Source of the DNA: CAWUJT01 sp963922715
Lineage (GTDB): Bacteria; Pseudomonadota; Alphaproteobacteria; Rhodobacterales; Rhodobacteraceae
DNA: 5,610 bases
Assembly (NCBI GenBank): GCA_963922715.1
Contig: CAWUJT010000117.1
Coordinates: 1-5,610 of the forward strand
Direction of reading: 5' to 3'
Under the pieces are notes generated by a model. The model was not told the DNA's origin. It worked only from the letters and a program-made list of their open reading frames with translations, and did no database searches. Both the position numbers and the translations under genes were made by a program. Of this stretch, positions 1 through 5,212 are shown one piece after another (the first letter of the stretch is position 1; every line of letters begins with the position of its first letter).

Positions 1-103
1 TTGCAGCATTAAAGACCAGAGACATTGGAAACAACCGCGACGCGAGACCCAAGCTAAGGCTCACGTGGGTGGCGATGGTCAGCCAGGGTGTCTTTTCAAC
101 CAT
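1..103 (-). CDS. ugpE: sn-glycerol-3-phosphate ABC transporter permease UgpE (5' end only)
   Basis: Only the first 34 codons are inside the window. The reading starts MVEKTPWLTIATHVSLSLG, which closely resembles the start of known UgpE proteins (E. coli begins MIENRPWLTIFSHTMLILG). It then enters the first membrane segment (LFPMSLVF). UgpE is the second inner-membrane permease of the Ugp importer and pairs with UgpA to form the translocation path for glycerol-3-phosphate and glycerophosphodiesters. The start lies 10 bases after the ugpA stop, and a TGAGG that contains that stop may serve as ribosome binding site, so translation is probably coupled. The charged stretch LASRLF inside the first hydrophobic segment is slightly unusual. 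The EAA loop and the rest of the protein lie beyond the left edge. Confidence 0.88.
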   Translation of the reverse strand, partial: MVEKTPWLTIATHVSLSLGLASRLFPMSLVFNAA

Positions 104-113
104 CTCGTATGCC

Positions 114-995
114 TCAGGTGTAGTGGATTTTGCGTTCGATGTAGCGGAACTGGAACACGGTCAGGGCAATCACCAAGAACATCAGAATGATCGATTGCGC
201 CGCCGCGCCAGAATAGTCGAGCCCTTCAAACCCATCGGTGAAGATCTTGTAGACCATCAGGTTGGTTGCCCGCGCCGGACCGCCCGCCGTCATCGTATCG
301 ACGATGCCGAAGCTGTCAGTAAAACTGTCGGTGATGTTGATTACCAGCACAAAGAAGAAGGTGGGCGCCAGCAAAGGCAACTGGATGTCCCACATCCGGC
401 GCATAACGCCAGAGCCGTCAATGGCCGCCGCCTCTGTCAAAGAGCGCGGGATCGACTGCAAGCCTGCCAGAAAGAAAATGAAGTTATAGGCGATTTGTTT
501 CCAGGCACCGGCGAAGATAATCATAAGCATGGCGTGATTGCCGTTTAAGATCGGGTCCCAAATCCCTGGGAAGGCCTGGTTCACATAGGACATCACACCA
601 GCATAGGGGTTAAAGATGTAGCGAAAGGCCAAACCAACAGCCGGGGCTGCAATGGCATATGGCCAGATCATTCCAATGCGAAAGGTCTTATACCCGCGCA
701 ATTGTCGGTCCACGAACAGGGCCAGAATTAGGGCAAAGCCCATTGCCAGAACAGTTGTGCCAAAGGCATAGACGATCGACACCCAGATGGATTGCCAATA
801 GATCGGATCGCCCAAGATATATTGAAAGTTTTCAAATCCAACCCACTGATTGCTGCCACCAAAGGGCGGCTCGAGCGTGAAAGCCCAATAGAGCGCTTGA
901 CTGGTGGGCCAATAGAAAAAGACAAAGATGATCAAAAGCTGGGGGGCCACGACCAGCGCAGCGATCCAGTTGTTTTTGAAATAAGCACGTCTCAT
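114..995 (-). CDS. ugpA: sn-glycerol-3-phosphate ABC transporter permease UgpA
   Basis: This is a 293-residue inner-membrane permease, a normal length for UgpA. Hydrophobic segments are visible at about residues 11-30, 69-94, 105-128, 154-176, 209-225 and 263-284, giving the usual six-helix MalF/UgpA layout. The cytoplasmic EAA loop that docks on the ATPase is at 188-211 (EAAAIDG followed by IQLPLLAP), close to the family consensus. The motifs WPYAIAAPAVGLAFRYIFNP (111-130) and TAGGPARAT (236-244) are typical of UgpA. UgpA works with UgpE, the binding protein UgpB and the ATPase UgpC to import glycerol-3-phosphate and glycerophosphodiesters. The chosen ATG has AAGAG about eight bases upstream. 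The gene follows ugpB after 98 bases that contain a strong hairpin and precedes ugpE by 10 bases. No defects are seen. Confidence 0.95.
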   Translation of the reverse strand: MRRAYFKNNWIAALVVAPQLLIIFVFFYWPTSQALYWAFTLEPPFGGSNQWVGFENFQYILGDPIYWQSIWVSIVYAFGTTVLAMGFALILALFVDRQLRGYKTFRIGMIWPYAIAAPAVGLAFRYIFNPYAGVMSYVNQAFPGIWDPILNGNHAMLMIIFAGAWKQIAYNFIFFLAGLQSIPRSLTEAAAIDGSGVMRRMWDIQLPLLAPTFFFVLVINITDSFTDSFGIVDTMTAGGPARATNLMVYKIFTDGFEGLDYSGAAAQSIILMFLVIALTVFQFRYIERKIHYT

Positions 996-1041
996 ATAAA
1001 TCTCTTGCCGTTTGGGGCGCTATGCCATGACTGAAAATGTC

Positions 1042-1078
1042 AAAAAGACACTGACCCCAGATTTCTCGGGGGTCAGTG
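1042..1078 (-). terminator. ugpB-ugpA intergenic hairpin with T-run (attenuator or partial terminator)
   Basis: Read on the minus strand, CACTGACCCC (1078-1069) and GGGGTCAGTG (1058-1049) form a perfect 10-bp GC-rich stem with a 10-base loop. TCTTTTT (1048-1042) follows at once, giving the shape of a rho-independent terminator. It starts 16 bases after the ugpB stop and sits before ugpA in the same transcription unit. Similar stem-loops after binding-protein genes are known in ABC operons, where they stop part of transcription or protect the upstream mRNA, so the binding protein is made in excess over the permeases. That role here is inference. Confidence 0.8.
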
Positions 1079-1093
1079 GTGTGTATTGAACGC

Positions 1094-2425
1094 TTAGGGC
1101 AGCTCTTTGCCGCGATAGGTGCGTGCGAATTGTTGTAGAATGCGGTTGGAGCGTTGAACGGCGGTGTCGAGCGCCTCCTGCATCGACTTATCGCCTGCAA
1201 AGGCCGCTTGCACTTCGTTGACCCATTCCTTGCGCGCTTGGATAAAACCACCCAGACGGATGCCGCGTGTCAGTTCTGTAGGCTCGGTATAAGTTAAAGA
1301 CTTGATCGCCTTTTCACGGCCGGCAAAGGGTGGTTCCGCCCAGAAGTTCACCTCAAGCATCGCTTGGTATGCGGTGTCATTCACAGGGATGTAGCCGGTT
1401 TTGGTGGACCAGAAGATGGCTTCTTCGGGTCTGGCCAGGAACTGCAAGTATTCAGCCGCGCCACGATACTCTTCTTCTGTTTTGCCAGACAGTACCCAAA
1501 GGGCTGCACCACCCACAACGGTGTTGTGGCGCTCGAAACCTTCGTAGATCGGCAGCATCTCCACGTCCCAGTTCAAACCGTCAACGGCGGCGTTATGTAC
1601 CGTTTGGTGAGAGGCGATGGAGCCAAAGTAGATTGAGCATTGGTTCTGTGCAAAACTGTCACGCGCGTTCAGGCCACCTTGGCTGGTGCGAATTTCCAGC
1701 AAACCTTCGTTGAACCAGCTCAGCAGGTTTTCCATGTGGGTCACGTGCTGTGTCGTGTTATAAAGGTACTCTGCATCCAAGCCATCGTAGCCATTGTTGT
1801 TAGAGGCCACAGGGATGTTATGCGCCATAGAAAATTGCTCAAGATCAATCCAGGTCGATGGAGAGTAGCCATAGGCGCATTTCTCTGGGTTGGCCGCTTT
1901 GAGCGCACGCAAGGTTTCGCCAAAAGCGTCCCAAGTTGCTGGGGGTTCAACACCTGCTGCTGCGAAATCATCGATGTTGTAATACATCATTGGTGTGGAA
2001 GAGTTGAACGGCATCGCATAAAGTTCACCTGTTGATGCCGCGTAGTAGTTTGCGATCCCTGGGAAATAGTCGTCCCAGTCAATCTCGATACCAAAGTCCG
2101 CCATCATCTGAGTAACCGAGTAGAATTCACCGGACATCATCAGATCAGCGGTTCCAGCGTCATAGGCTTGCACCAAGGTTGGGTGCTGGTTCGCGCGAAA
2201 AGCAGCGATGGTGTTTTGCACAGCGTTGGCATAACCTTCTTGACCGACACAGACGATTTCATATTGGTCTTGCGCTGCATTGAACCGGTCACAAGTCTCG
2301 GCAACAACTTCGCCCAGATAGCCACCCAAGCCATACCAATATTCGAATTTAACCTTGCTTTCCGCTTGGGTCGCCCCAAGCAATGTCACAGACGCCACTG
2401 CGGCGCTGAAAAATGTGGTTTTCAT
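1094..2425 (-). CDS. ugpB: glycerol-3-phosphate/glycerophosphodiester-binding periplasmic protein UgpB
   Basis: This 443-residue extracellular solute-binding protein delivers glycerol-3-phosphate and glycerophosphodiesters to the UgpA/UgpE permease. A Sec signal peptide is clear at residues 1-21 (MKTT, hydrophobic core, ATQA cleavage site); there is no lipobox cysteine. UgpB-specific stretches are RFNA (47-50), QAYDAGTADLM (86-96), MPFNSSTPMMYYN (138-150), NNGYDG (210-215), VVGGAALWV (303-311), KTGYIPV (342-348), RGIRLG (387-392) and EALDTAVQRSN (417-427). Residues I recall contacting ligand in E. coli UgpB have counterparts: Tyr65, Ser143, Tyr345 and Arg390. The acidic one is Asp89 where E. 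coli has Glu. I place the start at the ATG at 2425 because it gives a compact signal peptide and has GGGGGA five bases upstream; an in-frame ATG 11 codons earlier lacks both. The phosphodiesterase-kinase pair lies upstream on the same strand. Confidence 0.95.
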   Translation of the reverse strand: MKTTFFSAAVASVTLLGATQAESKVKFEYWYGLGGYLGEVVAETCDRFNAAQDQYEIVCVGQEGYANAVQNTIAAFRANQHPTLVQAYDAGTADLMMSGEFYSVTQMMADFGIEIDWDDYFPGIANYYAASTGELYAMPFNSSTPMMYYNIDDFAAAGVEPPATWDAFGETLRALKAANPEKCAYGYSPSTWIDLEQFSMAHNIPVASNNNGYDGLDAEYLYNTTQHVTHMENLLSWFNEGLLEIRTSQGGLNARDSFAQNQCSIYFGSIASHQTVHNAAVDGLNWDVEMLPIYEGFERHNTVVGGAALWVLSGKTEEEYRGAAEYLQFLARPEEAIFWSTKTGYIPVNDTAYQAMLEVNFWAEPPFAGREKAIKSLTYTEPTELTRGIRLGGFIQARKEWVNEVQAAFAGDKSMQEALDTAVQRSNRILQQFARTYRGKELP

Positions 2426-2430
2426 GATGT

Positions 2431-2436
2431 TCCCCC
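2431..2436 (-). promoter_or_regulatory. ribosome binding site fixing the ugpB start
   Basis: GGGGGA on the minus strand sits five bases before the ATG at 2425 and nearly matches the Shine-Dalgarno core. It decides between this start and the longer in-frame ATG at 2458, which would put 11 polar residues in front of the signal peptide. Confidence 0.7.
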
Positions 2437-2501
2437 TATCATGTTGATACTGATTCACTCGTCAATTCACGAGATCATGGGCAGGTGAAGACCGCATTCA
2501 T

Positions 2502-2519
2502 GTGAAACTTTTGTGAAAA
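2502..2519 (-). promoter_or_regulatory. weak Pho-box-like direct repeat upstream of ugpB
   Basis: On the minus strand TTTTCAC and GTTTCAC are separated by four bases, giving the 11-base period of PhoB sites. Each unit matches only four of seven bases of the consensus CTGTCAT. The site ends 76 bases before the ugpB ATG and no good -10 follows at the expected distance. It is a candidate only; the repeat also overlaps one arm of an AT-rich dyad (2509-2548). Confidence 0.3.
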
Positions 2520-2548
2520 GGCAGACCCCTTAACAACTTTTTACAAAA
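2509..2548. repeat. imperfect inverted repeat in the kinase-ugpB spacer
   Basis: TTTTGTGAAAAG (2509-2520) and CTTTTTACAAAA (2537-2548) are complementary at 11 of 12 positions across a 16-base spacer. The distal arm overlaps a possible -10 hexamer (TGTAAA, minus strand, 2545-2540) that lies 17 bases after TTGAAA (2568-2563). It could be an operator with two half sites, or a weak AU-rich hairpin in the leader. There is no T-run to suggest a terminator. Confidence 0.45.
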
Positions 2549-2568
2549 CCAATACGTGGCCGTTTCAA
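2540..2568 (-). promoter_or_regulatory. possible sigma70-type promoter for ugpB
   Basis: On the minus strand TTGAAA (2568-2563, five of six bases of the -35 consensus) and TGTAAA (2545-2540, four of six of the -10 consensus) have a 17-base spacer. This would start a transcript near 2533, about 107 bases before the ugpB ATG. If it is real, the Pho-like repeat at 2502-2519 would lie downstream of the start, so the two readings compete. Confidence 0.3.
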
Positions 2569-2596
2569 GAACGTCATATAAGCTGCTGCAATATGT

Positions 2597-3175
2597 TCAA
2601 ATTCTCTTCTTTTGACACTCTTTTAAGCACAAATAGTATGGCACGAGATCGTCGGCGGTCACCGAGTCGCTAAGACTTGCGATATCCCAGCCATACTTCT
2701 GAGCCGCGGTAAGAAGGTGATTTTGGTCGTGAAGTGTCCGCGCTAAAAAACTTTCAACAAGAGTGACATTTTTCAGGTGTCCTGTACCCACTGCGCTGTG
2801 ATTGATCCTTTGTGTCAGGTCGCGCTCAGAGCCGATGAGGCACAGCCGCAGACATATATGTGGCACTGGATTGGGCCAAAACTCTGGACGGACTGCATTG
2901 CCCTCAATCACAACAGGACCAGCTTCAGCCTTCTGCACAAGGAGCGGGCGCAATGTTTGGTGGTGGTGATGCAGGAGTGTGACCAGTGTTTCGGTTGACA
3001 ACTTTGTATAGCATTCTGTGACATGCGGCTTGGGGCGGGGCCAAGGGCGGCCCGGATGCCGGGCCAAGTCATCTGTCGAAATTACAGGCCACCCGAGTGC
3101 TGCGCCGAAAGACTGCGCCAAGGTCGATTTTCCAGTGTGTGAGGTGCCACCGATCAGGATGGCCTGCCCACTCAT
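2597..3175 (-). CDS. P-loop kinase-like protein (2-phosphoglycerate-kinase-like AAA family), substrate unknown
   Basis: This is a 192-residue cytosolic P-loop NTPase of the small-molecule kinase type. A Walker A motif GTSHTGKS is at 10-17, right at the N-terminus. It is followed by STDDLARHPGRPWPRP (33-48), probably substrate binding, and a Walker-B-like VVIEG (88-92). An Arg-containing helix FLARTLHDQNHLL (143-155) may be the lid. This arrangement matches short proteins in Rhodobacteraceae annotated as 2-phosphoglycerate kinase or AAA ATPase; the phosphate acceptor is not established. Four consecutive His (69-72) are a curiosity. I choose the ATG at 3175 because it overlaps the phosphodiesterase stop (ATGA) and places the P-loop normally; a longer in-frame start at 3268 would only add residues read from inside the upstream gene. 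The coupling suggests the two enzymes act in one pathway. A true kinase activity is likely but unproven. Confidence 0.8.
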   Translation of the reverse strand: MSGQAILIGGTSHTGKSTLAQSFGAALGWPVISTDDLARHPGRPWPRPKPHVTECYTKLSTETLVTLLHHHHQTLRPLLVQKAEAGPVVIEGNAVRPEFWPNPVPHICLRLCLIGSERDLTQRINHSAVGTGHLKNVTLVESFLARTLHDQNHLLTAAQKYGWDIASLSDSVTADDLVPYYLCLKECQKKRI

Positions 3176-3969
3176 CCTAGAACGTTGTTTCCATCCAGGA
3201 AGTTGTCGAAATGCACCAGCGTTTGGTCTTCGGTCCCCAGAATAACGGCCATCTGCGCAGGTCCCCACAGTCGGTTTGACTTGGTCCCGTCAAGCGGGAC
3301 TGTGACGCCATAATGTGTCCCTGCCGTCGTGGTAAAAGGGATACCGTGCCACAGGCCGGTTGAGGTATAATGGACATGGCCCGCAATCACTTGCCGAATG
3401 TCGTTATGGGTTTTCAGGGCTTCTACAAATGCAAGCCCATTGTCCAGGATGATGCGATCCACCGCTGTATGCAGCGGATTGGCATGGTGGTGCAACACGA
3501 CGATCACGGGTCCCGCATGCTCGCCCAAGCGTGCCTTGAGCCAATCAAGCTGCACCTCTGCCAAGGTGCCGCCGTGGTGATACTCTTCAACATTCGGGCC
3601 CAAGACACTATCCAGCAGGATGATTCTGTAGCCTTTCGCGTCAATGACTTTATCGACATAGCCGGTCTCTGCCAGCTCACCTTCACCAAAGATAGAGACA
3701 TAAGTCTCTCGTTTGTCATGATTTCCGATGGTGATATGGCACGGGATCGTCAGCTGTTCCACAAGCTCTTTCAGTCTATGGTAAGGGGTTACAGCATCCT
3801 GAAACCCGAGGTCTGTTAAATCACCCGCAAGAACGCAAAAGTCTGCATCGTTATGACGGGTGTTGATTGCCGCGATCCCTTGTTCGAGCCGCGCATATGT
3901 ATCCAGACCGTGGGACGTCTGATTTTCTTCCACCAGATGAAGATCGCTTAACACAATAAATTTTAGCAT
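3172..3969 (-). CDS. GpdQ/CpdA-like metallophosphodiesterase, probably a glycerophosphodiesterase
   Basis: This 265-residue calcineurin-like enzyme belongs to the class III cyclic nucleotide phosphodiesterase/GpdQ group and has no signal peptide, so it should be cytosolic. All metal ligands are present: SDLH (D9, H11), GD (D50), GNHD (N83, H84), LHHH (160-162) and GHVH (H198, H200). Their spacing is almost the same as in GpdQ, a binuclear glycerophosphodiesterase (D8, H10, D50, N80, H156, H195, H197). CpdA-type enzymes share these motifs and hydrolyse cAMP, so motifs alone do not decide the substrate. Its place upstream of a glycerol-3-phosphate/glycerophosphodiester importer favours cleavage of imported diesters to glycerol-3-phosphate plus an alcohol. 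GGGAGG lies five bases before the ATG. The gene ends in an ATGA overlap with the kinase gene. A Pho-box-like site ends 44 bases upstream. Confidence 0.88.
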   Translation of the reverse strand: MLKFIVLSDLHLVEENQTSHGLDTYARLEQGIAAINTRHNDADFCVLAGDLTDLGFQDAVTPYHRLKELVEQLTIPCHITIGNHDKRETYVSIFGEGELAETGYVDKVIDAKGYRIILLDSVLGPNVEEYHHGGTLAEVQLDWLKARLGEHAGPVIVVLHHHANPLHTAVDRIILDNGLAFVEALKTHNDIRQVIAGHVHYTSTGLWHGIPFTTTAGTHYGVTVPLDGTKSNRLWGPAQMAVILGTEDQTLVHFDNFLDGNNVLG

Positions 3970-4006
3970 GGGGCCCTCCCGAAGATTGTTTATGCAGCCA
4001 TTGGCA

Positions 4007-4019
4007 TGTCAAGATGACA
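4007..4019. repeat. short perfect dyad TGTCA-AGA-TGACA in the divergent spacer
   Basis: TGTCA and TGACA form a perfect 5-3-5 palindrome. Its right half overlaps the proximal Pho-box half site for the phosphodiesterase operon, and its left half gives a perfect TTGACA (4012-4007) on the minus strand. No good -10 lies 16-18 bases away; CATAAA (3994-3989) is only 12 bases off. It may be an operator or a by-product of the repeated TGTCA sequence. Confidence 0.4.
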
Positions 4020-4031
4020 AGCATGTGACGT
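4014..4031 (-). promoter_or_regulatory. Pho box for the phosphodiesterase-kinase operon
   Basis: On the minus strand ACGTCAC and TTGTCAT are separated by four bases, so the units repeat every 11 bases as in PhoB sites (CTGTCAT-N4-CTGTCAT). The fit is 4 and 6 of 7 bases. The site ends 44 bases before the phosphodiesterase ATG, similar to the distance of the opposite box from the PHP gene. Activation by PhoB under phosphate limitation is inferred. Confidence 0.55.
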
Positions 4032-4079
4032 GCATTCGAAATTGATACATTCGCACGTGCAGCCCCCCTTTTTCTAGGA

Positions 4080-4097
4080 CAGTCATCTTACTGTTAT
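4080..4097 (+). promoter_or_regulatory. Pho box for the PHP phosphoesterase gene
   Basis: CAGTCAT and CTGTTAT are separated by CTTA. Each matches six of seven bases of CTGTCAT, with the exact 11-base period of a PhoB binding site. A -10-like TAATAT (4107-4112) starts nine bases after the box, which fits PhoB-activated promoters where the box replaces the -35. This is the strongest regulatory site in the window. Confidence 0.7.
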
Positions 4098-4106
4098 CTT
4101 CACCTG

Positions 4107-4112
4107 TAATAT
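4107..4112 (+). promoter_or_regulatory. candidate -10 element for the PHP gene
   Basis: TAATAT matches four of six bases of TATAAT and is placed nine bases after the Pho box. Transcription would start near 4119, leaving a leader of about 20 bases that contains the ribosome binding site AAAGGGGGA (4124-4132). Confidence 0.45.
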
Positions 4113-4138
4113 GTTCGCCAATTAAAGGGGGATTTGCC

Positions 4139-5038
4139 ATGATAGATATGTTCAACGCTGCAGGTACATTTTTTAAGGGCAATTTGCATTGTCATTCCAC
4201 CAGGTCCGACGGACAGATGTCTCCTTCCCGCGTCTGCACGTATTACCGTGAGTCTGGATACGATTTTATCTGTCTCAGTGACCATTTCATGGCGCAATAT
4301 GGATTTGTGATAACTGATACGACGGCCTATCGAACTGAGGATTTCACTACGCTGATCGGCGCAGAACTCCATTCCGGCCAAACCGAGGCGGGCGACATTT
4401 GGCATATCCTTGCCGTGGGCTTGCCTTTAGGTTTTTCACAGGCGCAGGATGATGAAAGCGGGCCTGCATTGGCGCAGCGCGCTCTTGATGCGGGCGCCTT
4501 TGTCGCGCTGCCGCATCCTGAATGGTATGGGCTGACCATCCGCGATGCCGAAAGTATGCCGAAAGGCATTCACGCGGTCGAGGTGTTCAATGCCATTTGC
4601 AACACCACGGGCCGCGGGGGCGGTGGCTACCTTCTGGATCAAATGATGACAACGGGGTGCATGGCAGGGGCTATAGCTGTGGATGACGCACATTTTTATC
4701 GCGGCGATGCCGGTTTAGGCTGGACCATGGTCAAAGCCGCCAAGCGCACGCCCGAAGCGATTTTGGCGGCTTTGAAGGCGGGACACTTTTATGCCTCAAC
4801 CGGACCCGAGATTTTGCACGTGGAAACGGATGGCACCCATCTTTTTGTAGAATGTTCCCCCGTTGATTTTATGGGTCTTGTGGGCAAAGGCTCTGCACAA
4901 ACGAAAATCGAAGGATCTGGCATAACGCGCGCCATGCTTCCCCTTGCGTCTTTCCAAGGAAGTTGGGCGCGGCTTGTTCTGCGCAACAGCCAAGGAAAGA
5001 TGGCCTGGGGGCATCCTTGGCGTGTTGCGAGCGTCTGA
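4139..5038 (+). CDS. PHP-domain metal-dependent phosphoesterase
   Basis: This 299-residue protein has the full metal-binding set of the PHP (polymerase and histidinol phosphatase) family: NLHCHSTRSDG (H17, H19, D24), LSDH (D48, H49), GAEL (E76), H89, PHPEW (H126), VEVFN (E149) and AVDDAHF (D182, D183, H185). These usually bind three metal ions and hydrolyse phosphate mono- or diesters; characterised relatives act on nucleotide ends, cyclic phosphates or histidinol phosphate. The region after about residue 220 looks like a short beta-rich tail, common in stand-alone PHP proteins. There is no signal peptide, so it should be cytosolic. The ATG at 4139 has GGGGGA six bases upstream; ATG at 4148 is a poorer alternative. 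It diverges from the phosphodiesterase-kinase-ugp genes and has its own Pho box, which points to phosphorus scavenging. The substrate cannot be read from sequence. Confidence 0.88.
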   Translation: MIDMFNAAGTFFKGNLHCHSTRSDGQMSPSRVCTYYRESGYDFICLSDHFMAQYGFVITDTTAYRTEDFTTLIGAELHSGQTEAGDIWHILAVGLPLGFSQAQDDESGPALAQRALDAGAFVALPHPEWYGLTIRDAESMPKGIHAVEVFNAICNTTGRGGGGYLLDQMMTTGCMAGAIAVDDAHFYRGDAGLGWTMVKAAKRTPEAILAALKAGHFYASTGPEILHVETDGTHLFVECSPVDFMGLVGKGSAQTKIEGSGITRAMLPLASFQGSWARLVLRNSQGKMAWGHPWRVASV

Positions 5039-5212
5039 TCATGTAAGTGATCGGCCATCACGGACCCAAGCCGTTCATTGTGAGCGATGGCATCTCTGGA
5101 TCCGTTTGAAAACGGGCTAATTTCAGAGCAAATGATTGATTGTGTCACCGAATGTATCTTGTCCCAAAGTCTTTTGAAGATAAATGTATCGGGGGAAACC
5201 TAGGAGTGTTAG

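Noticed and set aside
69..548. 159-codon open frame on the plus strand opposite ugpA
   Set aside because: It is fully antisense to the well-supported ugpA/ugpE genes, is low in hydrophobic pattern and rich in Arg/His/Gln as expected of a shadow frame, and has no recognisable domain.
1640..2035. 131-codon plus-strand frame opposite ugpB
   Set aside because: It lies wholly within ugpB on the other strand, has no ribosome binding site or recognisable motif, and is explained by codon bias of ugpB.
3176..3268. Longer start for the kinase gene at 3268
   Set aside because: The extra 31 residues are read from inside the phosphodiesterase gene, do not resemble the family, and the ATGA junction at 3175 gives a better start.
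3370..3819. 149-codon plus-strand frame opposite the phosphodiesterase gene
   Set aside because: It is antisense to a gene with a complete set of catalytic motifs, and I see no domain in it.
5047..5115. Possible terminator after the PHP gene (GTGAT-CGGCC-ATCAC at 5047-5061, and the short CCGTT/AACGG stem near 5103-5116)
   Set aside because: Both stems are only about five base pairs and neither is followed by a T-run, so I do not call a terminator.
4789..5148. 119-codon minus-strand frame across the end of the PHP gene
   Set aside because: Mostly antisense to the PHP coding region, with no motif and no supporting start signals.
5159..5186. Possible promoter for the NDUFA9-like gene (TTGTCC, 16 bases, TAAATG)
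   Set aside because: Both hexamers fit poorly and no second element supports it; the promoter remains unlocated.
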